Source: Ceratotherium simum simum
Lineage: Eukaryota; Chordata; Mammalia; Perissodactyla; Rhinocerotidae
Direction: 5' to 3'
NCBI RefSeq assembly: GCF_000283155.1
Contig: NW_004454240.1
Location: forward strand, 3,324,271-3,388,270
DNA length: 64,000 bases
Under the pieces are notes generated by a model. It was not told where the DNA came from. It did not search any database and saw only the letters and a list, made by a program, of their open reading frames with translations. Position numbers and translations under genes: made by a program. Position 1 is the stretch's first letter. Each line of letters starts with the position of its first letter. Of the stretch, positions 21,116-32,756 are shown one piece after another.

Positions 21116-21420
21116 GTGGTTCTCCAGGGGTGGTCCATGGAATAGTGGTGGTCTGTGGAGCCTTTAAGTGGTCCGTGGGCAGGTCCAAAATTCAAGGCAT
21201 GCAACAATGTGTGGTGGGGTATTGTTTTTTTTTAAGCATATTTTCTATAGCAGATTCAAATCCACATTTAAAAAATCAACAATGGCTAGCTTTTCAGCAC
21301 AGTCACAATAATGGTTATTTACCCAAAGGGCCATCAGACTATTTGGGATTTGGGGATGTGCCAGGATAGAATCTACAAGGCCTCCAAAGAAGCCCCTGAA
21401 ACAAGAACATGAAGGCTTCT
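21116..21420. mobile_element. Probable old hAT/MER-type DNA element
   Basis: It starts 'CAGTGGTTCTCCAGGGGTGG', the usual terminus style of hAT MER elements, followed by 'TGGTCCGTGGGCAGGTCCAA', which suggests an old non-autonomous element. No matching right terminus or target duplication is visible, so the call is weak. Confidence 0.35.
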
Positions 21421-22435
21421 AGAATATTGTCCCAATTTTTCAAATGGAAAACTGAGGCTACAGTGCAGGCAAGGACCTAGTTCCAATGATCCTAGTCAAC
21501 CAGGCCCTATGGTAGGGTAGGCCCCAAAAGGCGTTTGCCAAACATCCCCCAGAGAGGGACCGTGGTGGCTCAGTAATCTCAGGTCTGATGTAGACAGAAT
21601 AAATATCTGTGCTCCCATTTCATATGGAAGCCTTTAGGGGTAGAGATGCCACATGCTGATGCCCTCTCTTTGGTCTCAGCTCCCAGCTCTCTCAACAGGC
21701 CTCAAAATTGTGGCCCTTTGAGGAATCCCACACCGCCAGCTTTAGGCCAACCAAACTGGCAGGCCCTCCCTCCACCCCACACAAACACAACCTGCATTCT
21801 TGAACAGCTGCCACCACTTCATTGGCCTCAGCCCCAAGAAGGAGTGTGGAATGTGCTTCTCTGAGCCATTAGGGAGCCGGTAGTATGGGGGGGTGGTCCT
21901 GCAGGGAAGGAGCTAAGAATAAAAGACAGGCTGTAGTGGGAGAAGAGGGATGATCCCAAGGGCCAAAGACTCTGGGGGTGGGAGTCCATAGGGAGTAGCC
22001 CCAGGGGCAAGGCCAGGAAGGACACATTGGGCCTGGACTTCCTCGCCTGTTCCCGGTGCCCATATGCACTGGACAGAGGAGGCCAGATACCCAAGTGCTA
22101 TGGCCACACTCCTAAGAGTGTCCTCAACCAGAAATAGGGTAGGCATGGGTAAAGGGAAGGCTGGAAACAACTTTAGAAGGTGGGAGGGGGTTGATCTCTA
22201 CAGGTATTAAAATGGAATCACTGTCCCAGCATCTCCTTTTCTGAGAACTAGAGTCCAGTCCTTCTCAATCTCATTGTCAAGACACTCTGGGTGTTATGAG
22301 CTATTTGTGACTCACTAATTATAGTTAAAGAGTTGAGGATTGTAAATTATTTCCTGTCTTTTCTTCTTTCCTTTTGTAAAAGCCAATTAGAGCAGATTCA
22401 TTGTTCTCCCTATGGCCTTTCTTAAATGGGAGAAA
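21421..22435. other. Unannotated sequence, short MIR remnant
   Basis: About 1 kb. The segment 21430-21475 ('TCAAATGGAAAACTGAGGCT') is a reverse MIR core remnant. The rest has no recognised content and precedes the AT-rich LINE-1 block. Confidence 0.35.
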
Positions 22436-22858
22436 ACGGTAACAAAGGAGGAGTTCTGGTTCCAGATGAGAGGCATAGACACATTTCTCCTGATTCCTCC
22501 TGCTAAGTACAGCTAAAAATTCTTGACATTACATATAAAACAAACAAAAGAAGATTCTGAAAGTTGGAGAGAAGAAGGCAGACCAGCTAAAGAACTTGGG
22601 ACCCTAGGAACAATATGGTGGTGAGTTCCCTGCATGACGGAAAAGCCAGCAAACAGAAAGACCACTGGGCACAACCAAAAACAAAAAATAAAAAAAAAAA
22701 ATTAAAAACACAGCCCCAATAAAATCCTACTCTCTTTTAGCCAAAGGACCAGAAAAGGGGCAGTATAGCAAGACAGAAAACTTTTAGATAATAACCACTC
22801 TACTCCAACATAACACTACAGAAAAAACTGTGGCTCTACCTCCACCCATGACAGCAAA

Positions 22859-23215
22859 GGCTGAGTGGGGAGCCTAGACTTCCACCTTCACCAGGCTGTA
22901 ACAAGGTATCCCAATCCTGCCCCCTTTCCCCTGACTGGGATGGTATCAAAGAAGGCCAAGTGGGAAGCCAGGACTTTTATCCCTATGTGGTGGTCACAAG
23001 TCCTTCTCCACTCCTGGTGTCAGTGGAGGTCTCATGGGGAGCTTGAAATTCTATTATCTACCTAGCAGTAATGAGGCACTCCTTCCTATCCTGGGGTATC
23101 AAAGGAGGCAGAGTGGGGAACCTAGACTTTCACCTCAACCTGGCAGTAAGGAAATGGTATCTTCCTTCCTCTGCCAGTGCAGTGTTAGAGGACTCCTGCT
23201 AAAACAGAAAATTTA
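22859..23215 (+). repeat. Four tandem units of about 70-115 bp in the L1 5' UTR
   Basis: Units begin near 22859, 22950, 23034 and 23104, each with a variant of 'AGTGGGGAGCCTAGACTTCC'. Two are preceded by GGTATCAAAG(A/G)AGGC. Spacing is 91, 84 and 70 bases, with the last unit running to about 23215. Tandem monomers are known in some L1 5' UTRs; here they are strongly diverged. Confidence 0.6.
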
Positions 23216-23307
23216 AATAAGATCCAGAGTCTCACAGGATAATACACAAAATATTCAGGTTTCAATTAAAAATAGCCTGTTATACCAGGAACCAGGGAAA
23301 TCTCAAC

Positions 23308-24180
23308 TTGAATGAGAAAAGAAAATCAATGGATGCCAAAATCAAGTTGACACATATATTAAAATTATCTGACAATGATTTTAAAGCAGTCACCATAAAA
23401 ATCACTCAACAAGGAATTACAAACATATTTGAAAGAAATGAAGAGCTAAAAGGTCTTAGCAATGAAATAGAAGATATAAAGATGAACCAAACAGAAATTT
23501 TTGAGTGGAAAAATACAATGACTGAAATAAAAAATGCAATACATGGGCTTAAAAGCAATGGAAGGGACAGAGGAAATAATAGAACTTGAAGACAGAGCAA
23601 TAGAAATTACTCAATCTGAACAACAAGAGAAATTACGCTGAGAAAAATGAAGAAAGGCTTAGGGACCTGTGGGACTATAACAAAAGATCTAACATTCATG
23701 TCACTGAAAGGAAAGGAGAATGAAGGTGTGGCTAAAAGCCTACTCAAAGAAATAATGGCCAAAAATCCCCCAAATTTGGCAAAAGACATGAACTTACAGA
23801 TTCAACAAGCTGAGCAAATACCAAACAGGAAAAACTCAAAGAAATCCACACCAAGATACATCTAGTCAAACTCCTGAAAACTAAAGACAAAGAAAAAATT
23901 ATTGAAAGCAACAAGAGAGAAATGACATTATTTATGGGGGAAAACAACTCAAATGAGAGTGAATTTCTCATTAGAAACCATGGAAGCCAGGAGAAAGTGG
24001 CACAGTATTTTCAAGAGCTGAAAGAAAAGAACTATCAACCCAGAATTCTATATCTAGCAAAAATATCCCCCAGGAATGAAGGTTAAAACAAGACATTCTC
24101 AGATGAAGAAAAACTAAGAGAATTTGCTGCCAAGAGGCCTACACTAAAAGAATGGCTAAAGGAAGCTCTTAAATGTAAAA
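23308..24180 (+). pseudogene. LINE-1 ORF1 remnant
   Basis: In L1s this gene encodes the RNA-binding chaperone of the retrotransposon particle. The first frame (23308-23589) has a Lys/Glu/Asn-rich, coiled-coil-like region ('FERNEELKGLSNEIEDIKMN'). It stops, and the reading continues in another frame at 23647-23865 ('AKNPPNLAKDMNLQIQQAEQ'). The C-terminal block is readable as 'SDEEKLREFAAKRPTLKEWL' at about 24099-24160. Several frameshifts and stops make it dead. Confidence 0.8.
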
Positions 24181-24199
24181 ATGATAAAAGAAGAAATAT

Positions 24200-24246
24200 T
24201 GGAATATCAGGAAAGAAAGAATGACTGAAAGAAAGAATGACTGAAA
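24200..24246 (+). repeat. 16-bp tandem duplication in the L1 inter-ORF spacer
   Basis: GAAAGAAAGAATGACT occurs twice in tandem, followed by a partial GAAAGAGTGA. It is probably replication slippage in the dead element. Confidence 0.6.
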
Positions 24247-26189
24247 GAGTGAAAATATGGGTAAATACAATGGCCTTTCCTTTTCCTCCTGAATCTTCTA
24301 AATTATGTTCGACAGTTAAAGCAAAAATTATAACAATGTCTAATGTGGTTTTCAATGTAGGTAACATTTAAGAAAGTTATATTATAAATGGGGGACTGTA
24401 GAGGGACGTAAAAGGAAGTAGGGTTTCTACACTTCATTTAAAGTGGTAAAATGTTCACACAAGTAGATGGTGATAGATTGTGTATGTAAAATACATTGAA
24501 CTGAATGAAAATGAAAATACAACATATCAAAATCTGTATAATGCAGCTAACACAGTGCTGAGGGAACTTTATAGCCCTAAATGCCTACATTATAAAAGAG
24601 GAAAAATACCAAATGGATCATCTAAACTCCCACCATAAGAAATTTAAAAAGAAGAGCAAAGTAAACCCAAAATCAAGCAGAAGGAAGGAAATAAGAAAAT
24701 AAGCAGAAAACAATAAAATTGCTAATAGAAAAAAATAGAGAAAACCAATAGAATAAAAAGTTGGTTCTTTGAAAAGATCAATAAAATTGACTAATCTCTA
24801 ATAAAACTAATGATAAAAAGAGAGAAGACACAAATCATCCCATATCAGGAATGAAATATGGGATATCACTATCAATCCCGACCTCATCAAAAGGATGAAA
24901 AGGGAATATTATGAACAACTTTAAATTCATAAGTTTGACAACTTAGAACAAATGGATCAATTCCTAGAAAAGCGGAAACTACAACAGCTCACAAAATATG
25001 AAATAGATAATTTGATTAGCCCCATAACTATCAAATAAATTGAATTTGTGATTAAAAACTTCCCCAAAAATAAATCTCTGGGCCAAAATGGTTTCACCAG
25101 AGAATTCTACCAAATGTTTAAGAAAAATTAACACCAATTCCATACAATCGCCTCCTGAAAATAGGAGACTCATACCCAACTCATTTTACAAGGCCAATAT
25201 TATCCTGAAAGCAAAACAAAACAAAGGTAGTACAAAAAGAAAACTACAAACCAGTATCCTTCATTAATATAGAAGTAAAATCTTTAACAAAATAATAGCA
25301 AATCGAATTCAGCAATATTTAAAGAGAATTATATAACAACTTGACCAAGTGGGGCTTATTCCAAGTACGCAAGGCTGGTTCAAAATTTGAAAATCAATCA
25401 ATATAATCCGCCATATTAACAGGCAAAAGGAGAAAATTAACAGTCATATCAATTGACACAGAAAAAGCATTTGGCAAAATTCAACACCCATTCATGATGA
25501 CAACTCTCAGACAACTAAAAGTAGAGGGGAATGTCCTCAACTTGATAAAGAACATCTACCAAAAAGCTACAGTTAACATCATACTTGATGGTGAAAGACT
25601 GAATGATTTCCTCTTATGATTAGAAACAAAGCAAGGATGCCCACTGTCACCACTCTTACTCAACATAGTACTGGAAGTTCTAGCCTCCACAATAAGGCAA
25701 GGAAAGGAAATAAAAAGCATGCCGATCAGAAAGGAAGAAATAAAATTGTCTCTATTTGCAGGTGACACAATAATTGACATAGAAAATGCCAAGGAACCTA
25801 AAAAAACAAAACAGATACAAACTTCTACAATGAATAAGTGACTGTCAACATCTCAGGATACATGATCAACATACAAAAATCCAATTGTATTTCTATGTAC
25901 TATTCATGGACATGTAGACACAGAAATTAAAATATAGCACCACTTACAATCGCTCAAAAAGTGAAATACCTTGGTATAAATCTAACAAAACACGCACAGG
26001 ACTTGTGTGTTGAAAACCACAAAATGTTGATGAAAGAAATCAAACAATATTTGGGTAAATGGAGAGGCATAGTGCATCGATAGATTGGAAGACTCAAGAT
26101 AGTAAAGACATCAGTTCTTCCCAAATTGAAATACATGTTTAATGCAATTCCTATCAAAATACCAGCAAGATTTTTTGTAGATATATAAA

Positions 26190-26769
26190 ATATTATTTTA
26201 TTTTATTTTTAATTTTTTGTTTATTGCAGTAACATTGGTTTATAACATTGTATAAATTTCAGGTGTACATCATTATACTTCTATTTCTGCATAGATTACA
26301 TCATGTTCACCACCCAAATACTAATTACAACCCATCACCACACACATGTGCCGAATTATCCCTTTTGCCCTCCTCCCTCCCCTCTTCCCCTCTGGTAACC
26401 ACCAATCCAATCTCTGTCTCTAGGTGTTTGTTTGTTGTTGTTATTATCTACTACTTAATGAAGGAAATCATACTGTATTTTGCTTTCTCCCTCTGACTTA
26501 TTCCACTTTGCGTTATACCCTCAATGTCCATCCATGTTGTCACAAATGGCTGGACTTCATCGTTTCTTATGGCTGAGTAGTATTCCATTGTGTATATATA
26601 CCACATCTTCTTTATCCATTCGTCCCTTGATGGGCACTTAGGTTGCTTCCAAGTCTTGGCTATTGTGAATAACGCTGCAATGAACACAGAGGTGCATGTA
26701 TCTTTACGCATTGGTGTTTTCAAGTTCTTTGGATAAATACCCAGCAGTGGAATAGCTGGATAAAAAAAA
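26190..26769 (-). mobile_element. Young 5'-truncated LINE-1, copy A
   Basis: The T-rich left end is the reversed poly-A tail. The 3' UTR follows ('TTTATTGCAGTAACATTGGT', 'TAACCACCAATCCAATCTCT'), then the ORF2 C-terminus. I recognise this 3' UTR as the perissodactyl L1 lineage. It inserted in the older L1 ORF2, which reads again from about 26780 ('TGAAAAAGAAGAATAAAGC'). No target duplication is visible, and about 70 bases of the host L1 appear missing. Confidence 0.85.
26451..26760 (-). pseudogene. LINE-1 ORF2 C-terminal fragment of copy A
   Basis: An uninterrupted minus-strand frame has 'YPAIPLLGIYPKNLKTPMRK', 'DTCTSVFIAALFTIAKTWKQ' and 'MWYIYTMEYYSAIRNDEVQP', the typical C-terminus of LINE-1 ORF2, and reaches its natural stop. 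The open frame over about 100 codons fits a rather young insertion. It is 5'-truncated, without RT or endonuclease. Confidence 0.85.
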
Positions 26770-28292
26770 AATTGTTTGAAAAAGAAGAATAAAGCAGGAA
26801 GAATCACTCTACCTGATTCTAAGACTTATTACATAGGGACAGTAACCAAGACTGAGTTGTGTTGGTGGAGCGATAGACACATAGATCAATAGAACAGAAT
26901 AAAAACCCCAGAAATAGACCCACAAATACACCAGCTGATCTTTGACAAAGGTGCAAAAGCAATTCAATGGAGGAAAGATAATCTTTTCAACAAATGGTGC
27001 TGGAACAATTGGACATTTATAGTCAAAAACCTTCACCTAAACCTCACACCTTACACAAAAAATAACTCAAAATGGACCTCAGATTTAAATTTAAAATGTA
27101 AAACTAGAAAACAGATCTGCAGTATCTGGGGCTTGGAAAAGAGTTCTTAGACAAAACATCAAGGGCACAATCCATTACAGAAAAAAATGGATAATTTGGA
27201 ATTCATCAAAATTAATATCTTTTGCTCTACAAAAGTCCCTGTAAAGAGGATTAAAAGACAAGTCACATTGTGGAAGAAAATATTTGCAAACCACATATAA
27301 CAAAGGACTCATATCTAGAATATGTAAAGAAGTCTCAAAACTCAATAGCAAAAATGAAACAATCCAATTAGAAAACGGTCAAAAGACATGAGACATTTCA
27401 CCGAAGAAGATATATGGATGGCAAATCAGCACATGAAAAGATATTCAACATCAGGATGCATTAGGAAATACAAATTAAGAACACGATGAGATATCACTCC
27501 ACACCTCTTAGAATGGCTAAAATAAAAAGTAGTGACAATACCAAATGCTGATGAGGATGAATATAAACTAAATCTCATACATTGTTGGCAGGAATGTATA
27601 ATGGTACAGCTACTCTGGAAAATAGTATGGTGGTTTCTTAAAAAGCTAAACATACACTTACCACACAGCCCATCAACTGCACTTCTGGGTACTTATCCCA
27701 GAGAAATGTAAGCTGGGCCACAAAAAAACTGTGCATTATTGTTCATAGCAATATTATTTGTAATAGCCAAAAACTGGAAATAACCAAAATGACCCCAAAT
27801 AAGTAAGTGGTTAAACAAACTGGTACATCCATACCATGAAATACTACTCAGCAGTCAAAAGAAACAAACTCTCGATACATGCATGGATGAGTTTCCAGGG
27901 AATTATGTTGAGTGATAAATCCAATACCAAAGGTCACATGCTGTACGATTCCATTTATATAACATTCTCAAAATGACAAAATTACAGAGTTAGGGAGTGA
28001 ATTAGTGGTTGCCGGAGGTTAGGGATAATGGGTTAAAGGGGGATGAGTGTGACTATAAAGAGGTAGAATGATGGAGATCTTTGTGGTGATGGAACAGTTC
28101 TGTATCTTAATTGTGGTGGTGGTTATACAAATCTACAAGTGATAAAATAGCATAGAACTATATGCATATATTGTACCAATGTCAGTTTCCTGGATTTGAT
28201 ATTGTACTGTAATTATGTAAGATTTAGCCATTGGGGAACACTGGATGGAGGATACACAGAACCCTCCTACTCTGTTTCGTTCTTATACAATT

Positions 28293-28560
28293 AAATTAAT
28301 TAATTAATTAATTTATTTATTTATTGTGAGGAAGATCGGCCCTGAGCTAACATCTGTTGCCAATCTTCCTCTTTTTGCTGAGGAAGATTAGCCCTGAGCT
28401 AACATCAGTGCCCATCTTCCTCTATTTTGTATATGGGATGCTGCCACATCATGGCTTGATCACCGGTGCATAGGTCCTTGCCCGGGATCCAAACCTCCGA
28501 ACCTCAGGCCGCTGAAGCGGAGCATGCAAACTTAACCACCATGCTACCGGGCCAGCCCCT
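28293..28560 (-). mobile_element. ERE SINE with AT-rich tail, near the L1 junction
   Basis: Reverse orientation: an (ATTA)n/(TTTA)n tail at the left, then 'GTGAGGAAGATCGGCCCTGA', a second 'GAGGAAGATTAGCCCTGAGC' copy and the tRNA-like head 'GGGCCAGCCCC' at the right. It is flanked by TTATACAATT on both sides (28283-28292 and 28562-28571). The repeated 'GAAGAT...CCTGAGCTAACATC' unit is the ERE internal duplication. This is the main evidence for a perissodactyl source. Confidence 0.88.
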
Positions 28561-28899
28561 ATTATACAATTTTTATTGAGATATGATTAAAATTGCATAA
28601 TATTTATGCTTTAAAGTGTACAATTCAGTATTTTTTTTAGTATATTCACAATGTCGCACAAATATCGTCACTATCTAATTCCAGAACATTTTCATCACCC
28701 CAAAAGGAAATTCACTACCCATTAGCAGTCATTCCTCATTTCCTCCCAAACCCCCCAGCCCCTGGCAATCACTAATCTACTTTCTGTCTCTATGGATTTG
28801 CCTATTTTGGACACTTTACATAAATGGAATCATATAATTTGTTGTCCTCTTCACTGGCTTCTTTTGCTTAACATAATATTTTCAAGGTTCATCCATGTT

Positions 28900-31063
28900 G
28901 CAGCACGTATCAATACTTCATTCCTTTTTATGACTGAATAATATTCTCTTGTATGTATATATCACATTTTTTCTATCCATTCATCAGTCGATGAACATAT
29001 AGGCTGTTTCCACTTTTTGGCTATTATGAATAATGCTGCCATGAACTTTCATGTACAAGTTTTTGTGTGAACATGTTTCCAATTTCCTTGGGTATCTACA
29101 CTAGGATTGGAATTGTTGACTGTATAGTAACTTACATTTAACATTTTGAGGAAGGGCCAGGCTGTTTTCCGAAGAGGCTGCATCATTTTACATTCCCATC
29201 AGCAAGGTATAAGGGTTCAAATTTCTTCATATCCTTGCCAATACTTGTTATTATCTGACTTTTTAATTCTAGCCATCCTAGTGAGTGTGAAGTGGTATCT
29301 CATGATTTGATTTGCATTTCACTAGTGACTAAAGATGTTGAGCATCTTTTCATGTGTTTGTTGGTCATCTGTATATCTTCTTTGGAGAAATGGATATTCA
29401 AATTCTTTGCCCATTTTAAAATTGTGTTTTATTTTTAACTTTTAAATGTTCTTTATACATTCTGGATGCTAGTCTCTTATCAGATATATGATTTTCAAAT
29501 ATTTTCCCCTATTCTGTGAGTTGTCTTTTCTCTTTCTTGATAGCATCCTTTGAAGCTCAGAAGTCTTTATTTGCATGAAGTCCAGTTTATCCGTTTTTTT
29601 CTTTTGTTGCTTGTCCTTTTGGTGCTATATCTAAGAAACCACTGTCTAATCCAAGATCAAGAAGTTTTACACCTATGTTTTCTTCTAAAAGTTTTATTGT
29701 TTTAGCTCTTGAATGTAGGTCTTTGATCCATTTTGAGGCATTTTTTCTATATGGTGTGAGGTAGAGGTCCAAATTCATTCTTTTACATGTGGATATCCAT
29801 TTGTGCCAGCACCATTTGTTGAGAGACTATTCTTTCCCCATTGAATGGTCAGGATACCCTCATTGAAAACAATTGAACATAAATGTATGGCTTTATTTCT
29901 AGATTCTCAATTATTTTCTACTCATCTATATGTCTATCTTTATGCCAGGGCCACACAGACTTGGTTTAATGTAGTTTTGTAGCAAGTTTTGAAATTGGGA
30001 AGTTTCAAAGAATGAGCTTTGTTATTTTTCAAGATTCTTGTATTAGTCAGAGTTCTTCAGAAAAACAGAATCAATAGGAGATACATGCATCTCCTATAAA
30101 AGAGCCAATACCAATAAAGGTATTGGCTCATGTGATTATTGAGGTTGAAAAGTCCCACAGTCTGCCATCTGCAAGCTGGAGACGCAGGAAAGCTGGTAGT
30201 ATACTTCAAAGGCATGAGGGCTGGAGAGCTGATGGTGCAGATTCCAGTCTGGTCTGAAGGCCTGAGAATCAGGAACACCGAGGGCAGGAGAAAAATAGAC
30301 GTTCCAGCTCAGCAGTCAGTTAGAGAGTGAATTCAACCTTCCTTTGCCTTTTTGTTCTATTCAGGTCCTCAATAGATTGGATGATGCTTACCCACATTGG
30401 AGAGAGCTGTCTGCTTTACTCAGTCCATCATTTCAAATGATGGACTAATCCCTTCCAGAAACACCTTCATAGACACCCCCAGAAATAATGTTTAACGAGA
30501 TATCTGGGCATCCCATGGCCCAGTCAAGTTGACAAACATTAACCATAACAAATATTTTGGCTATTCCTGGCTCTCATATTTCCATTTGAATTTTAGTATC
30601 AGCCTGTCAATTTCCACAAAAAAGGCGGCTGGAATTTTGATAGGGATTGTGTTGAATCTGTAGACCAATTTGGTGAGTATTGGCATCTTAATATTAAGTC
30701 TTCCCATCCCTGAACATGGGATGTCTTCCATTTATTTAGGACTTCTTTAATTTCAATAATGAATTTTTAATAATAATGAATTAATTTCAATAATGAATAA
30801 TTTCATTAAATATTTCGTTGTGTTCAGTTGTATACATATTTTAAATTGATTAAATTTAAACATCTGTTAAATTGATTCCTAAGCATTTTACTCTTTTTGA
30901 CACTAGTGTAAACAGAACTGTTTTCTTAATTCCATTTTGGGATTGTAATTCCAAGTGCATAGAGATAAAATTTTGGTATTGACCTTGTATCCTACAACCT
31001 TGCTGAACTTGTTTATTAGCTCTAATAGCTTTTTTGTGTACGTGTGGATTCCTTAGGATTTTC
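28900..31063 (-). pseudogene. LINE-1 ORF2 C-terminal half remnant
   Basis: The open stretch at 29587-29778 reads 'MNLDLYLTPYRKNASKWIKD', a recognisable LINE-1 ORF2 block. The remnant extends to about 31063, where the sequence jumps from the region just downstream of the RT active site to a region upstream of RT. Stops and frameshifts are frequent, and a 512-bp insertion lies at 30039-30550. Confidence 0.75.
30039..30550. mobile_element. 512-bp TG...CA element inserted in L1 (possible solo LTR)
   Basis: The L1 sequence stops after 'TTATTTTTCAAGATTC' and resumes at 'TTTTGGCTATTCCTGG'. The insert begins 'TGTATTAGTCAGAGTTCTTC' and ends 'AACATTAACCATAACA', with TG and CA termini as in LTRs. I recognise it as a common mammalian interspersed repeat but cannot name the family. 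No clear target duplication is visible, and no internal protein-coding region is present. Confidence 0.6.
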
Positions 31064-31292
31064 TTGAGTCAGTTTCCGTAGTTTGTGTCTTTGTAGGAAT
31101 TTGTCCAGTTTGTCATCTAGGTTTTCTAATTTGTTAGCATACAATTTTTCATAGTATTACCATATAATCATTTTTATTTCTGTAAGGTTGGTAGTAATGT
31201 ACTCTCTTTCATCCCTGATTTTAGTAATTTGAGGCTTCCATGTTTTTTCTTATGTTTTTCTTGGGCAGTATAGCTAAAGGTTGAGCAATTTT

Positions 31293-31505
31293 TTTTTTTT
31301 AAAGATTTTATTTTTATTTATTTTTTCCCCCCAACGCCCCAGTAGATAGTTGTGTGTCATAGCTGCACATCCTTCTAGTTGCTGTATGTGGGACGCGGCC
31401 TCAGCATGGCCGGAGAAGCAGCGCGTCGGTGCGAGCCCGGGATCCAAACCCGGGTCGCCAGCAGTGGAGCGCGCTCACTTAACCACTAAGCCACGGGGCC
31501 GGCCC
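31293..31505 (-). mobile_element. ERE SINE with 16-bp target duplication
   Basis: The left end is a T-run with AAAGATTTTATTTTTATTTA, the right end the head 'GGGGCCGGCCC'. The internal tRNA-like boxes are visible in reverse ('GGATCCAAACCCGGG'). AAGGTTGAGCAATTTT is duplicated exactly at 31277-31292 and 31506-31521. It differs from the copies at 28.3 and 52.2 kb by having a 'CATCCTTCTAGTTGCTGTAT' body, which marks another ERE subfamily, shared with the copy at 53.6 kb. Confidence 0.92.
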
Positions 31506-32198
31506 AAGGTTGAGCAATTTTGTTGATCTTTTCAAAGACCCAATTTTTGCTTTCTTTGATTTTCTCTACAATTTTTCTACTCTCTATTTTATTTATTTCT
31601 ACTCTAGCATTTATTATTCTCTCCTTTTTCTGTTTTCTTAAGTGAGAAAGTTAGGTTATTGATTTGAAATCTTTCTTCATTTTTAAATAAAGGCATTTTC
31701 AGTTATAACTTTTTCTTTAATCACTACGTTAGCTGCACCCCATAAGTTTTGGTATGTTTATTTTTGTTTTCATTTATCTCAAAATATTTTCTAATTTCCC
31801 TATGATTTCTTCTTTGACCCATTGGTTATTTAGGAGTGTGCTGTTTAATTTCCATGTTTGTGATATCGTCAAATTTCTTTCTGTTATTGATTTCTAATTT
31901 CATTCCATTGTAGTTGGAGAACATACTTTGCATGATTTAAATACTTTTAAATCTATTGAGAATTGTTCTTTGACCTAACTATAGTCTACCTGGAGAATGT
32001 TTCATGGGCAATTGAGCAGAATGTGTATTCTGCTGTTGTTGGGCAGAGTGTTCTACAGATATTTGTAGGTTTAGTTGGTTTATAGTGTTGTTTAAGTCAT
32101 CTATTTCCATGTTGCTCTTCTGTCTGTTCTATCCATTATGGAAAGTAAGGAATTGAGGTCTCCAACTATTATTTTTCCCTTCAATTCTATCAGTTTTT

Positions 32199-32756
32199 TT
32201 TAAATTTTTTGTTTATTGCAGTAACATTGGTTTATAACACTGTAAAAATTTCAGGTGTACATTATTATACTTCTATTTCTGCATTGATTACATCATGTTC
32301 ACCACCAAAATACTAATTACAACCCATCACCTCACACATGTACCGAATTACCCCTTTCACCCTCCTCCCTCCCCCCTTCCCCTCTGGTAACCACCAATCC
32401 AATCTCTGTCCCTATGTGTTTGTTTATTGTTGTTATTATCTACTACTTAATGAAGGAAATCATACGGTATTTGACCTTCTCCCTCTGACTTATTTCACTT
32501 TGCATTATACCCTCAGCTATTCCACTGTTGGGTATTTATCCAAAGAACTTAAAAACACCAATTTGTAAAGGTATATGCACCCCTGTGTTCCTTGCAGCAT
32601 TATTCACAATAGCCAAGACTTGGAAGCAACCTAAGTGCCCATCAAGGGACGAATGGATATAGAAGATGTGGTATATATACACAATAGAATACTACTCAGC
32701 CATAAGAAACGATGAAATCCAGGCATTTGTGACAACATGGATAGACATTGAGGGTA
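32199..32756 (-). mobile_element. Young LINE-1, copy B, 5'-inverted (twin priming)
   Basis: The left part (32199-32515) is the same L1 3' UTR as copy A, in minus orientation. At 32516 the orientation flips: 32516-32756 is ORF2 C-terminal sequence in plus orientation, ending 'GGATAGACATTGAGGG'. The target CAATTCT(A/G)TCAGTTTTT flanks it (32182-32198 and 32757-32773, one mismatch). This is the known L1 5' inversion structure. Confidence 0.92.

Larger units (their letters stand above)
24505..27900 (+). pseudogene. LINE-1 ORF2 remnant, endonuclease domain deleted
   Basis: ORF2 normally carries an N-terminal endonuclease, a reverse transcriptase and a C-terminal Cys region. Only about 330 bases separate the end of ORF1 from the linker/RT region, so the endonuclease domain (over 700 bases) is missing. 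RT blocks are recognisable: 'KAFGKIQHPFM' near 25470, '[19 protein letters not shown]' near 25631-25687, and 'KLSLFAGD' near 25743. The catalytic FADD is FAGD (25755-25766). Near 27580 a 'HCWQEC' remains of the C-terminal Cys/His region, without its partner cysteines. It has many stops, and a younger L1 at 26190-26769 interrupts it. Confidence 0.85.
22440..28282 (+). mobile_element. Old full-length-type LINE-1 (L1M class), main body
   Basis: The order is a 5' UTR with tandem units, a broken ORF1 (23308-24180), an inter-ORF spacer (24180-24495), a broken ORF2 (24505-27900) and a 3' UTR. The last part has 'GATTCCATTTATATAACATT', 'TTGTGGTGATGGAACAGTTC' and 'GTACCAATGTCAGTTTCCTG', the remembered L1M 3' UTR blocks. 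The endonuclease part of ORF2 is absent. A younger L1 (26190-26769) sits inside. The final segment is displaced to 36200-36270 by another L1. The 5' start is approximate. Confidence 0.85.

Noticed and set aside
22440..28282. HAL1 (ORF1-only) element instead of L1
   Set aside because: Clear RT-region blocks (25440-25790) and the ORF2 Cys region remnant are present, so it is an L1 with a deleted endonuclease; a HAL1-like 5' half cannot be wholly excluded.
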